A stretch of 64,000 nucleotides of DNA from Chenopodium formosanum (GCA_024500155.1 CM044869.1:53275898-53339897), one strand, 5' to 3'. Positions 44,691-56,805 are shown, counted from the stretch's first letter. Numbers and translations are program-made. The notes: generated from the sequence alone by a model not told the origin.

Positions 44691-46437
44691 CCAATTTGTC
44701 AAAGCACTCCCAGTTTCTATACCAAAATATTGCTTAAAACTCAATCTACTTGTATCTAAGACCGCTCTTATTTTGATGCTAGTATGGCAATTGGCAATTC
44801 AGACTTTTTGTTACAAATATAAGATATAGAGATATACTACTTCCATCATAATATATACTATCTCCATTATAAGATATAAATTTATACTCTCTACAATTCT
44901 CATTCTTTTTTTGTATTCTTTTTTTGTCTACTTGTTTGCATTTTGTGCGCTCTCCAACGTACTACGTACGTATTTGACCATTTATACTTTTGATTACATG
45001 TTGAGTTAAATTATAAAAATCTGATATTTGGATATTACAAATTGAAACGATTCTAACCAAGGATACATGTGATAATTGTTTACCTAATTTGTATTTTGTA
45101 CACAAGTAGCAATAGGAGGTAAAAAAAAAATAGTTTGACAAGACAAATTGTAATTTAAGTGAGTATATCAAAAAAGAGTGAAGGTAGCACTAAGAATAGA
45201 TTTTTGTAATTTTTGTGGAAAAATGTCTCCGAACATGCTTACCTTTTGGTAAATTGAATTCGAAAAAAAATATATATATTTAAATAGACAATGAGAAATA
45301 GATAGATTGGCTCGAGCTTATCAAATTGAGTGTGTAAACCGTTTAATATAGAAGTAGGGTTAGGTTGAATTTTCTAACTTATTGCTTGTCACTCCATACC
45401 AAATATCTGAAGTTCCAAGTATATACAAGTAATACAAGTATACAACCATTGTAAGCATATACAAGCTTTCATGTTCTTAAGTCTTAACTACTTTGCAAGA
45501 TATCATATACATCATCTCTTTAATTACTTGTTTCATATTAATTGGACAAGTCTACTTACCGCTAATGCTTCAAATTATTTATAACTAACATTTATTAAAG
45601 TTGATATGTTAAAAATAAACATGTGAAGAAAATCGATAACATATTATTACTCAACAATATTTGATTATATATATTTTTACAATTAATATATGATAAAAGA
45701 AAATCAATTAAGTTTGAGCATTAATAATAGTCAAAATGGAATAGTCAGAGTTATGTTCCTTTCATCTGCTTTTTGTTGAATTGGAATTATTGTTGTTAAA
45801 CTTAAATTATCTTAATAGAATGTAAACTATTTTTAAATAAGGTGGTGAAACGAACAAAGCCTAAAAACAGATTAAATACCTAAGTACTTCATTATGAATG
45901 ACTATATGGACCTCATCAAGTAAATCCCAATCTTTTGCTTATGTTTCGTAGCCTAGCTATAAGGGTAATGAAGGTACCAAAATTAAACTCTTTGGTTGAC
46001 TAAAATGACTTACATTGTTATAATTGAACATATGGTTTACTTTGACCTAGAGAAGGAATTGAAGTGCTTTATCTAGCCATGCAAATGACAATTGACTATT
46101 GAGTAGCAAGGACAACTAACGCTTCTTATAATTTCTTGAAACAATTACCCCGCCCCCCAAGGATTTTCTATTTTGAGAGCACTGTATAAACTGCATAGAT
46201 ACTAACCTAATCACCTACTATGATTCATTGAAACACTATTATGTTTGGGTTAACGTTTCCATTTTTGACACCGTTTTTGTTTTCAAAACTCAAATACTTT
46301 TATAAAACTTCAATCATGTCTTTAAGGGTTAAGTTTTGTTGAAGTATCAAAAAAAGTTTTGTGTTATTTTAAAAAAAACGGTATCAGATATAAAAATATT
46401 TAACCTAAAATGGAGCTTCTCCATGCATCCATATCAT
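42128..46437. other. Gene-free spacer, 4.3 kb
   Basis: AT-rich. 42236-42260 (ACCCGGGCATTGCACGAG) and 44524-44575 (CGCGCACATCGCGCGCG) resemble the GC-rich hairpin parts of plant Helitron ends, without a pair of borders that can be defended. A 44-base T tract is at 44644-44687. A lone Stowaway-like left end is near 43213. No gene is supported. Confidence 0.4.
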
Positions 46438-46943
46438 TTTTTTTTTTTTTTTTAGGAAACGTTATCGGTGCCTTATATAGATAATTTGTCCATCAACACA
46501 TACGAAGACACATCACAAGGACAATGGTTCTCCCAAACTTGTTCAACATCATAAGAAATTAAACGGGCAAGATTATGAGCAACAACGTTGCCCTCCCGCT
46601 TAACATGGCACCAAAAAACAGATTTGAAGTAGCTACAAGAAAATAAAATATCATTCAAGATGGCATCCAAGTCGGTGAAGAAGATCGAGCCTTTGCCTAG
46701 ACAGTTTATAAGCACTTGATTATCTGATTCGATGATGATGTTTGTCAACCCGAAACGCTTAGCTAGCTTGACTGCCAGCTCTATCGCCTTCCCTTCTGCC
46801 ACAATAGGAGGCCAGTAAGCTCTGGTGCGACGATTGGCTGTGAAAATGACATCTCCACTCGAGTCTCTTGCTACAACGCCAAGTCTCATAAGTGCTTCAA
46901 TTATAGTAGATTTGGATAACGAGTTTGTGGTCGAAACACACAT
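46438..46943 (-). pseudogene. LINE 3' end: RNase H-like domain plus poly(A) tail
   Basis: The minus-strand frame of 156 residues matches the RVT_3 RNase H-like domain found at the C-terminus of plant non-LTR elements: GVVARDSSGDVIF, an EGKAIELAVKLAKRFGL helix, IIIESDNQVLI with the catalytic ESD, then CHVKREGNVVAHNLAR and the terminal EQVWEN. The N-terminal strand carrying the first Asp is missing, so the copy is 5'-truncated, as LINE insertions often are. The stop is followed within about 20 bases by an A tract on the minus strand (46453-46438), the LINE tail. It has no promoter or function of its own. Confidence 0.75.
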
Positions 46944-47287
46944 AAGTACATTATTTGCTAATTAACATTTTTTTTCATATATTTACAACTTTATTCATTA
47001 CATTAAAGTATTAAACTCTTCCATCATCATATGGGATCAAACATTGTAAACACACCACCCACCGTTATGTTTATCTTATTGTTATGGAAAACCTCAGCCC
47101 ACATATGATTTAGCTAGAGTATATATTTGTCCCACGTACATATAAATATTGTGCTACATATATAATTAATTTTTAAATCGATTTGAAATGAAAACTGATA
47201 GTGCTATTATATTGTGATCAAACTCTTTCTTGTTGTGAATTTCATTTAGCCCAAAAAAGTTGTCATAATCACAACTTGGACATCATC

Positions 47288-47320
<33 letters not shown>

Positions 47321-48549
47321 CTCGAGGTGAACAAGTCAAAAACTAACTATTCATGACGACCAATATATTATTCATACCATATGTGATATGGCATCCCACA
47401 AAGGCAACACATTATCTATATTAAAGGACATTAACTATTGAAAGCAGACTGCCCGTAATCGCCCAATAAATGGAATTTCACAATAAATATTTGAAAGAGA
47501 TCATAAAATTGGTGCTACATTATATAATCTCGACACTTCCATTCCATCTTCATGTTAATCACATGAAAATTATACGAGTACATTTTTATCTTTGTGTTTG
47601 ATTTTTAAGGTAGCTAAAACTATACAATAATATACATTTTAAACATAATTATTTGTCCAACCATTTTGTTTTTGTTTATTTTTATTGATGAGAGGTATAT
47701 ATTTACATCATTAGAGTGTTTATATTTTCTCAAGGAATATATGTAAGGTATAATGTGATTTCAAACCACATCATGTACTTAGAGTGTTTATATTATATTC
47801 CAAAAGTAAGATATAAAGTGAGTCAAACCATGTTATATGATGTTTTTTAATTCTTGAAAGGGATTCAATTCACTTATTATAAACGATTAGCCTAAAATAT
47901 TTTAACAAACATTTATTTAATAACTTATATTACCTGTTAAATGTTATGTGCAACTTTGGAATATTTTATAACTTACAAATAATACCCCAAAGTTGCATAT
48001 AATATTTAACGGAAGTAGTATAAAAAAGAAAGAATAACTTAGCTATGTATATGAGCTGAGATTTTGTTAAATATATGAGCACGCATACAACATATATTTT
48101 ACGCACGCATTCAACATATATATTTCATGTCTTAAAATAAATAAAATAAAAAAATAAAAAAAACCACCAAAATTAAATTATTTCTTGGTTTGGCATGTAC
48201 CTTATTATGTTGGGTTTTCTCATAGGTGTCGATGACATTGACATGCATGCCCTCATCAAAGTGATTTTTTTTCATGATGTTGTGGAATATGTATATATAA
48301 TCGAGGATGTTGAGCTAAAATTATGAAGATGGAAAACTACACACCACATATTTCTTTTGGTAAACTTGCAACATCACATCCTTTTGATTTCAATTCGAGT
48401 TATTAGCATATACTAAGTACGAAGTACATAGTCTTGAAACTTCACCACATATAATAAGAGCTTTGATTATGATGTCATGTGCATGGCTTCTTATTAGATG
48501 GTAATTACTATGGTTGTTACGATTGAGATCATACGTTGGATTGATGACG

Positions 48550-48648
<99 letters not shown>

Positions 48649-49361
48649 ATCAATCGGTAGAATCAAATTGTAAGATCCCAATCAAGAAAAACCATATCTT
48701 CAAATAATTCTATATATATAACATTATAAAGTTGGCATTTAAATTAAGTTGACAACTAAATTAAGTTATATGTTCGATTATCAATAAGTATAAATTATAA
48801 ACTGTTAATATTTGGAAATTGTACATGACAATTCTAACAAGTATGAAGTATTCAGATAACTATTCCCTCCGTATCTATTTAAGTACATCACTTTCATTGA
48901 CACATGTGCTAATGTACAACATTGAACATTAATATTTTTATTTTTGTATAAGTTTAAGCTGCACAAACATGATATTATGAAATTATGCATTGTAACCAAT
49001 CCAATAAAAAGTTTGCATAATATAATTTGGTTTTTATATATTAGTAAATAAACATGTCAAAGTAAGTATATAAATGGTGTTAAAGCCAAACTGATTACTT
49101 CTTTTAGAAATAAAAGGAGTAGATGTATTTAGTTTTTGTATAAAACACCAATGAATTGAAGATTAAAGTGGTGTATATTAATAGTGCAAAAATCAAAATG
49201 TATGTGACATTTAATTTAAACTAGAGAGAATAGTTAGGTACTTAGGTTGCTAATTAATCATTATTAATATTTAATGGATTGATTTGAGTTCATCAAATTT
49301 CTAATTACTACCCCCGTTTTATATTATTTGCAAATTAAAATACTTTATATCTCATAAATAA
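46944..49361. other. Gene-free spacer with simple repeats
   Basis: A 31-base T tract (47290-47320) and a (TA)n run at 48553-48646 with one C interruption at 48599. CTCCCTCCGTATCTATTTAA near 48863 looks like a Stowaway left end without a clear right end. No gene is supported. Confidence 0.4.
48553..48646. repeat. (TA)n microsatellite, interrupted once
   Basis: About 47 TA steps broken by a single C at 48599. It is similar in length to the run at 41322-41414 but has different flanks. Confidence 0.95.
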
Positions 49362-49363
49362 TA

Positions 49364-49454
49364 CTCCCTCTGTTCGTTTATTAGAGTCTTATTTCTCTTT
49401 ATTATGTGAGTAATAAATGTTAGAAATGGGACTCTAATAAAAGGACGGAGGGAG
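49364..49454. mobile_element. Stowaway-like MITE, 91 bp (second copy)
   Basis: TA on both sides (49362-49363 and 49455-49456). Inverted ends CTCCCTCTGTTCGTTTATTA and, reversed, CTCCCTCCGTCCTTTTATTA. It has the same length and the same central TATTTCT / AGAAATGG pattern as 15806-15896, so it is the same family. Confidence 0.87.
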
Positions 49455-49616
49455 TATTTCAAAGTTACAAATAATATGAAACGCAGGTAGAACATTAGCT
49501 CAATTATTACAAATTTGCATTGTATATGAATAATATGAAGTAATAATTTTGATTGGTTGTAATCCCTTAGTTCAGATTGTTGACTTGGCACATGTCTTAT
49601 ATAGACAAGTGTTGTG

Positions 49617-50284
49617 CTCCCTCCATTTCGCATTAGTTGCAACACTTTCCATTTTTGGTCGTTTCATATTAGTTGCAACATTACTATATTTAGAAAGAAC
49701 CTATTATTATTTTATAATTTATCTCTCCTACTAACTCCACTTTCACAAATATCTTATTATATCTCTTTCCTACCAACCCCACCTACACAACATTTTTTTT
49801 TTTTTTACTAGATTAGATCCCATGCAATGCACAGATTTAACAAAATTTTACTATGAATTTTACAATCTTTGAAAAGTTCAAAAGTTATAAAATAATTTAC
49901 ACAAAAGAGAGAGTTATAGTTTCTTTCAATATAAACAAAATTACTTAGTTTTATACCGGTTCTTAATTTAACAAAGACACTAAGGTTGGTAGTCTTGGTA
50001 CCATGCAATACTCTCTTAATTACAGCTTTTAGTTAGCTAAAATAATTTTAAAAAAATAAATAAATTAGAGAGAATCATAACATTTATAATACGCGTAAAA
50101 TAACATGATTTTTTTTTTTTTACCAAAGTTATACCTTAGAACAAAGACATCTAGGTTACTCCCCCCCCCCCCCCCTTCAATTTAATTAGTTGACAAACTT
50201 TGATCGACACATGATTTGGGCAATAATAATGAATTACCTTTTACCTTATACTCAAGGTATAAAAGATATGAAATTAATAATATG

Positions 50285-50321
<37 letters not shown>

Positions 50322-50612
50322 AGCTGAATATTGAAAAAATATCTTCCTTGGTATAGTATAAGATTGTTTAAGAAGATTTGATAAAAAATTAAAAAATAAA
50401 AAATAAAAAGAAAAAATATTTTAGAGGGAAAATACAGCACTAGGAAATGACACGTGTCATTCCTGGTGTCTGTTTTAGTATTATGTTATTGATTATTATT
50501 ATTTTTATCTCTTACTAACAATACTTTATATTATAAGCATATAAGCCTAGTCTATAATTTTCTTAAATTATGAGTCAAGCCTACTGTTACAACTAATGCG
50601 AAACAGAGAGAG
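49617..50612. mobile_element. Mariner/Stowaway-type element, about 1 kb, carrying a nested insert
   Basis: The ends CTCCCTCCATTTCGCATTAG and, reversed, CTCTCTCTGTTTCGCATTAG form inverted repeats that continue into TTG(C/T)AACA. The right flank has TA (50613-50614); the left has TG, one base off. The middle is occupied by the Helitron-like insert at about 49807-50478, so the parent was roughly 320 bases. Confidence 0.65.
49807..50478. mobile_element. Helitron-like non-autonomous element (candidate)
   Basis: The left end reads ACTAGATTAGATCCCATGCA followed by ATGCACAG, like the ACTA..CCCGTGCAATGCAC start of plant Helitrons. The right end has a strong hairpin AGGAAATGACACGTGTCAT (pairing with its own TCCT, 50442-50464) and then CTGTTTTAG before T, like the 3' hairpin plus CTRR end. 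No Rep/helicase coding is present. It holds a 15-base C run (50161-50175) and a (TA)n run (50287-50318). Helitrons leave no duplication, so the borders rest on these motifs only. Confidence 0.45.
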
Positions 50613-50614
50613 TA

Positions 50615-51375
50615 TTAGAAGGTTTTGGAGTTAGTGAAATGGTTCACAATTATAGATTTATAGGTCATCATGTACAAAATTTATTTTCCTTTCTTATCCC
50701 AATTTTTGTCGGTGCAGTAGACTCAAATTTGATATTTAACCTGACACCATCGAGAGGAAAGAAATACACTTGGGCATCTTCAATTTACCTTATTTTTACT
50801 AATTTAAGGTTTAATAAGTTCATATATAATAAAATCTAATATGTTCATATGAGTCTCGATAAATTTAGCTCATTGTAAGTATATTTTTAAAAAAAGAAAA
50901 AATGTTCAATATATTGTACGAATTTTTAATGTAAAAACTTGTATGAAATGTCAAAGAACATAATTCTGTCACTTTGTGAGTCTGGACTCACGCAATACTT
51001 TCTAGTAAGAATATAATTGATCCCTTCGTTTTCGAAAGAAAGGTTTCGTTTTGTGGTTTTACACGGTTAAAAAGGAAAAGGATATTGTGGAAAATAATGA
51101 TTAGATCATCATATACACAGTATATCAAGTATAAAGTCACTAAATTAACTTTAAAAATATTTGGAGTGTGTGAATATTTTTGTAAATAGGAATAGTTGCT
51201 TGCATTGGGTGTATGTAAATATTTTGATAAATGAATTAGTTGCATGAAAGATATGTATGTATGAGGAAAATGTGTAAAAAAAACAAATAATTGCCAAAAA
51301 AAAAAAAGAAGCAAATGTAATCCTCTTTCATAAATGAAGAGATTACTTCCTGAAAAAAAAACACAAATCAAATAG
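50615..51375. other. Gene-free spacer
   Basis: AT-rich. The open frame on the minus strand at 50988-51371 is Phe/Leu/Ser low-complexity with no motif, and I do not regard it as a gene. Confidence 0.4.
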
Positions 51376-51378
51376 TTA

Positions 51379-51668
51379 AGCCATGTTCACTTCACCTTAA
51401 AAAAAATAATATTCAATAAAAATAATTTCAGTTCAGTAAAAATAATTTTAGTTCAGCAAAAATAATTTCAGTTCAATAAAAATAAGTTCAGTTCAGTAAA
51501 AATAATTTCACTTTAGTAAAAATCAGTAACCTCAAAGAAGAAATATAACTGAAAAATCAATAAAAATAATAATTTCAATTCAGAAAAATAATTTCAGCTC
51601 AGTAAAATTAATTTCAGTTCAGTAAAAATAATTTCAGTTCAGCAAAATAAGGGAAAGTGAAAGGGGCC
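51379..51668. mobile_element. Tourist-like MITE, 290 bp, TTA duplication
   Basis: TTA lies at 51376-51378 and 51669-51671. The ends are GCCATGTTCACTTCACCTTA and, reversed, GGCCCCTTTCACTTTCCCTT. The interior is a degenerate tandem array of AAAAATAATTTCAGTTCAGT (about 20-22 bases). It is the same family as 51695, 56806, 61051 and 61493, in the opposite sense to the last three. Confidence 0.82.
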
Positions 51669-51694
51669 TTATAATAAAGATTAAACCTAAATTA

Positions 51695-51964
51695 GGGCTT
51701 GTTCACTTCGCCTTGAAAAAAAAAATATTCAGTAAAAATAATTTCAGTATAGTAAAATTAATTTCAGTTCAGTTCAGTAAAAATAATTTCAGTTCAGCAA
51801 AAATAATTTAAGTTCAGTAAAAATAATTTTAATTCAGCAAAATTAATTACAATTCAGTAAAATTAATTTCAGTTCAGCAAAATTAATTTCAATTCAGTAA
51901 AATTAATTTCAATTTAGTAAAAATAATTTCAATTCAGCAAAAATAAGGTGAAGTGAACGGCACC
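51695..51964. mobile_element. Tourist-like MITE, 270 bp, TTA duplication
   Basis: TTA at 51692-51694 and 51965-51967. The ends GGGCTTGTTCACTTCGCCTT and, reversed, GGTGCCGTTCACTTCACCTT are inverted. The interior is the same AATAATTTCAGTTCAG tandem repeat. It lies only 26 bases from the previous copy and in the same sense, so two separate insertions landed side by side. Confidence 0.87.
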
Positions 51965-51967
51965 TTA

Positions 51968-52553
51968 CTCAGGGAAATTACAAGAATGTTACAACCACAT
52001 GTCTTGGATTGGGCTTTGAAATTCTTTTTGGTGCTTCGCTTAACCCTTTTAGATTAGTAGGTCTCTTCTTGGTTGGCTTGGAGACGTAATAAAAAAGAAA
52101 ACAGGCGGCCAAATGCTTGTATGGAGAAGAAACGAAATAATGTCCTAAAAATGCAATTAGTATGATTTATTCTACAAGGAAATACAAGCCTAGCTGATTT
52201 AATGGCCTTTATAAGTGAGTATATATCAACATCAATTGCATATTATTGGACATATTATTAATCATACGATGTATTATCCAACATAATCGCAATACAATGC
52301 ACTAATTTGTCAATTTATATTTATACTAATGTGTTATTATTCAAGATTTTCTAAATTAAAGTCAGTACACAACCAAATATCAATATCAATTGAATATCAT
52401 CGGACTTATTATCGGACTTATTATCATTCATATGGAGTATTATTCGACAAGATCGTGATACAATACACTAATTTTTTGTCAATAAATATTAATACAAACG
52501 TCATATTATTAAACTTAAATTTGTACATAAACAAGGTCGATCATAATTAAGCA
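51968..52553. other. Gene-free spacer
   Basis: Two similar stretches (about 52212-52330 and 52370-52500) share ATCAATTG, TTATCATTCATA-type and CAATACACTAATTT motifs. They suggest an old tandem duplication of roughly 160 bases. No gene is supported. Confidence 0.4.
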
Positions 52554-52561
52554 AGTGCAAC

Positions 52562-52727
52562 TAGAGGTGCCATTTTGTGTACTTGAGTCGGGTTTGTCAG
52601 GTTGGTTGAGTCGGATTAATATCAAATTTAAGTTATGCTATTATTGAGTCATAAGAATGGAAATTTGAATCAGGGTAGTTTTGGATCGGATTGAATCGGG
52701 TCGGTCAAATCAGTTTTTCAATTTTTA
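52562..52727. mobile_element. hAT-type MITE, 166 bp, 8-bp duplication AGTGCAAC
   Basis: AGTGCAAC at 52554-52561 and 52728-52735. The left end TAGAGGTGCCATTTTG is clear; the right end is decayed (TTTTTCAATTTTTA). The interior has GAGTCGGGTTTGTCAGG and ATTGAATCGGGTCGG. Its length is close to the 165-bp copy at 16150, so the two are probably the same short subfamily. Confidence 0.7.
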
Positions 52728-52735
52728 AGTGCAAC

Positions 52736-53617
52736 TCGCTCAATTTCAAAGGAGCAAAACAAATAAATTAAGGCTTCCAATTAATGAATTTTGTATTAGC
52801 TCTATTTCAAATTTTATGTAACAAATGCTTGTCAAAAAAAATGCTTGTAAAAAAAAAGTGTAATAAATGATTATTATTTATGAGACATAAAAAATTCCTT
52901 TATTACAAATAATAATTATCTTATGATGGTAAAACAATTTGTTGGAAGTACATTACGTATAATTTGATGTGTGATCTGACATGCATAATTGCATAGTGGT
53001 AGTCGCGTGAAGTTAGGCTCCGCTCATAGAGTCATAGCAATGAAAGACTGAAATGAAGTGGTTTATAATTTTATTTTATTTATTTTATGATTTTTTTATT
53101 TTACCATTTCAGGTAATCCATATTGTCTTTATTCTTTCTAGATTGTTTCTTCCAAAAATTAATTACGCCGTAGTAGATATAGAATTAATTTATGCAACAA
53201 ACGTATTGATTTATTTGGCTAATATGAGTAGCTTATATACTGTGATTGTGCTACTTTAATGACTTGTGTACTTGCATTAACTATAAAACTTTAATTACTT
53301 TTTTTTTAAAAAAAAAAAAAAAAACTTTAATCGATTGAAAATTCAATTCAAGCAAATGAATTGAAGTGGTTATTTATTTTCACAATAAAATTGTAAGAGT
53401 AGAATTTTTCCGCCAAAAGATCAATTTAATTAATTTTTAAAGGGCCCAAAATTTATTAGAATGAAGGCTTTATAATGTTTGAGGCGGTCCTCCTAACACA
53501 GTCTATGTTAGTTTAAAAATATGAATTGAATTAACATACTTATTTTCACACTAAAGTTGTACGATTAACTTTTTTATGCCACCAAATATTCAACATCGCA
53601 TTTTTAGGGCCCTAAAT
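52736..53617. other. Gene-free spacer
   Basis: AT-rich with no supported gene. The hydrophobic open frame at 53053-53259 has no motif. Confidence 0.4.
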
Positions 53618-53620
53618 ACA

Positions 53621-55143
53621 CACTACTACAAAATAGGCCTAAGAAACCTGACAAAAAAGGCCTAGCTAAGAAACCTGAAAAAATCTGGTGCCTAGGTAGT
53701 AGGTCTCTTAGCATAAGAAACCGTATTTTTTTCCGGTGTCTTAGATTAAGCAAAGAGACCAGTTCTTCCTTATAAACGGTCTCTTAGGTCCTACTAAAAG
53801 CATTAAATTATTGAGACAAAGGCATCGTGCATCTTTACTTTACCGGTTTCTTTGATAAAGTCAAAGAGACCAATTCAATGTATATAGATAACCAGTCTCT
53901 TTGCCCTTTTTTTTAATAAAAATTAATAATAATGCTAGATCAAATTTGATCCTATGTCCATGATAAAATCTCAACAAGGAATAATGGAATATTGAATACC
54001 AACAAATTGCCCAATTACAAATTTATAATTAAATTTGAAAATATTAAAGTACAAAGATATTAAAATTCATCATATCTATTCATATTTCATAAGTATTCGG
54101 TGACATAAAACATGAAAAATATTTGACATAATTCAAATCAACTACACTATTATACTCTAATTACAACCTCCACCATAACCATTCAATCCATTAGCATTAA
54201 TCTGCTTCACTTGATTACTTCCGTCAACTGCACATATGCTCTTTTTGTATGGATCCATTTCACTGCAAAATTACAGAAAAGATAATATGAATTATCATTC
54301 TAATTCAAAAAGAGATCTAAAATTAAAAAAATTCACCGAGGTGACATGCTTAGTACTATAAAATCTCACCAAGTAGCATGCTTAATATTTCTTTTTAAAA
54401 TTCAATGGATATTGAATCAAACACACAATTCACCAATAAATTAATTACTTTGTAGTTTATAATTTCACATAATTAGCGAATTTGAAATAGAGAGAAAAAT
54501 AAATCAATGAAAAATGATTAAAATTAGTTGGAAAAAAATTCTTACCCAGTTATGAGGATGAAAGGAAAAGCATGGGTATGATAGCATGACGAACACTTGA
54601 CAATAGATTTGACGGCACCGCAAGCCGGCGACGCCAAATCACACACGACGAGCAGATGACAGCGAATATGAAGGCACGGTGATAATTCCACGGTGATGAA
54701 GAAAGAAATCCAAACAATTGCTTGTAAAACAGTAATGAAATTGATGAACAACTAATCTTTTGATTGAGAAAGTGTAGAGTAAAAATTTTGATAAATTATG
54801 GAGGTGAAATAGAGATCTAGGGATTCTAGAGGAAGTTGAAAAGTTAAATGAAAAACTGATTTTACTCTTTTTTACTTTTTAGTATAATAATTTAGGGGAA
54901 GGTGAGTGGTTTGTTATTTTATACAATAAATTAGGTTTTCACTTTTTAATTTAGTTAATTTTTTAAGATTTTATTTTCAAAAATCAAATAAACACAAAGA
55001 AACCATATTTTCAAGATTTGCGGTTCCTTATTTTTACCTAATAAACTGGATTTCTCTTCATTGTGGTTTCTTAATAAAGAAACCGGTAGTTTAAATTATA
55101 TGGTGCCTTTAGAGTGGTTCCTTTGCTCATTTTTGTAGTAGTG
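53621..55143. mobile_element. Non-autonomous CACTA (En/Spm) element, 1523 bp, 3-bp duplication ACA
   Basis: The ends are CACTACTACAAAA and, reversed, CACTACTACAAAAA, the canonical CACTA terminal repeat. ACA flanks both sides (53618-53620 and 55144-55146). Subterminal copies of AAGAAACC(T/G)G and its reverse (GGTTTCTTA, GGTCTCTTAGG) cluster in the first 300 and last 150 bases, as expected for transposase binding sites. No transposase gene is present. A candidate spliced peptide gene lies inside on the minus strand. Confidence 0.93.
54157..54751 (-). CDS. Candidate two-exon cysteine-rich peptide gene inside the CACTA element
   Basis: Exon 1 is 54751-54546 and exon 2 is 54262-54157. The intron of 283 bases has GTAAG at its start and TTTTGCAG at its end, and the join keeps frame, giving 103 residues ending in TAG. 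The N-terminus (FINFITVLQAIVWISFFI) is hydrophobic like a signal peptide, though it lacks a basic start. Eight cysteines follow: PCLHIRC, VVCD, PACG, KCSSC, SIC and a final GGGCN. I do not recognise the family. The alternatives are chance splice sites in transposon DNA, or a non-coding transcript typical of CACTA elements. The coherent splice frame is the main support. Confidence 0.3.
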
Positions 55144-55146
55144 ACA

Positions 55147-56805
55147 TTAGCACAAGGTCTTTAACATGTTTGAAATGGCCTTCCACATAATCAAAACAAA
55201 TGGTAGAAACTAAAAACTATAAACATAAGAAACAGAGAAAGTAATAATGGAGCTTCTACGACGAAGCTACTCAGTAAGTATCTTCCAAAAATTGAACAGA
55301 AAGGATTATGAAATTCAGTACTAAGGTAGCTTAGATGAGCATATGATGAAGACTGAACAGTACAGTCGTAACATAAAGAAGTGCAGCATCATCATCTGAA
55401 TTTTATGAAAATGATGATAATAAAATTAGAAAAATTATGTAAAGTCAAAACTGAAATTCTCGTTTCTAACAAAATACTCCCGCAACAATCTAGGCCTAAG
55501 TTCCAAGATATCTATATTTTAATGCTTGATTCTAGATGAATCTTATGTCTCATGTTATTCATTCATTGAGGTCTACCTAGCTATTCCCTATTAAGGTCCA
55601 CTCTACTAAAAATTGAATTTTTTTTTTTACTGATTGGGATTTTTTTTTGGCAAATTCATCATTTTTATTGATTGGTTAAATTAAAAGGGATTCCTACTAA
55701 ATGAAAAAAAAAATGATATTCACTAATTCATTACTAGTGCTATTTGCAATATAATGTTGATAATTTTTACTGATTAAAAAATTGATTTTATTTTATGGGC
55801 TAGATTGATACTCCGGTATTTGCATCTTAATTAGGGATTTTAGTTCAGTCAGTATGTATTTAATGAATTTTAGATTTATATAATTTTACTACAACGTATC
55901 TAGTTAAATATATACTATTCTGTTATTTTAATAAAAATAAAAATGTACAGAGTACAAGAGTAAAAAGACAACTTTAATTTAACCATTTATAACAAAGGTA
56001 GAACATAACTAGTCACCTCAACTAACTAGTTAAAAGCATTTCTGTATTATACAGAGTAACATTTTATTTACTACTCCGTACAGCATATGTAAATATGTTT
56101 AAACTACTCCGTAATTCATTCATTCCAAACAAAAACTGAAACTACTACGACTAAATAAGACTAATACTCCTTTGAAGCAATGTCGTCGTTTTAGATCATT
56201 CCTTTTCATCGAAATTAATAATTGTTGTATACTAACAATGCAACATTAAATGTCATTTATATTCACAAATACAAACTTATACAGTAAGTCATTTTATATC
56301 ATCCATATAATATTAATGGACATTACAATTCCAACACAAGTGAAGTTTCCTTCAATTAGTATTGGGTACTAATGAGTATCATGCTCATGGTACTCCAACA
56401 TATTTAATGAAATAACATATCTGTAAAATAAAATAACATAATAATTATGAGAGTATATAAATGAAAATAAACCTAAAATTGCATAAAATTTCTCTCCACG
56501 TTTTCTCTCCCTACCTTTTCTCTCTCTAATTTCCCAACCCACCATTTTAGCATCATCAAATCCTTCATTCTTCTCAACAAAAACCTCAATAATTCTTTTG
56601 ATTATTATTTTAACCACTCAAACAAGCATAAAATTGCTCAATCGAAGTTGATAATCAATTTCACTGCATAAAAATGGTTGATATTCATGAATAATATAAA
56701 CATACGACAATCATGAACAAGAATGAGAAAAACAAAGTAAGCAGATTTAAATTTGTTTTTGATTTTAAATTAATTAATTGAAAATGTACTGCTAATTTGA
56801 ACTAA
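55147..56805. other. Gene-free spacer, 1.7 kb
   Basis: AT-rich with no supported gene. AAATAACAT motifs at 56405-56445 are the reverse of the repeat unit at 57190-57515. Confidence 0.4.

Noticed and set aside
48390..48653. Open frame with Tyr-Ile repeat on the minus strand
   Set aside because: Also a (TA)n run, with no gene-like flanks.
48863..49125. Stowaway candidate starting CTCCCTCCGTATC
   Set aside because: The only possible right end (AAAAGGAGTAGA) pairs weakly and lacks a proper TA-flanked border.
50988..51371. 127-residue open frame on the minus strand
   Set aside because: Low-complexity Phe/Leu/Tyr sequence in AT-rich DNA that also covers A and T runs; no promoter or domain.
56369..56617. 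82-residue basic open frame on the minus strand
   Set aside because: It is produced by a CT-rich leader-like stretch; no homologous motif and no downstream exon.
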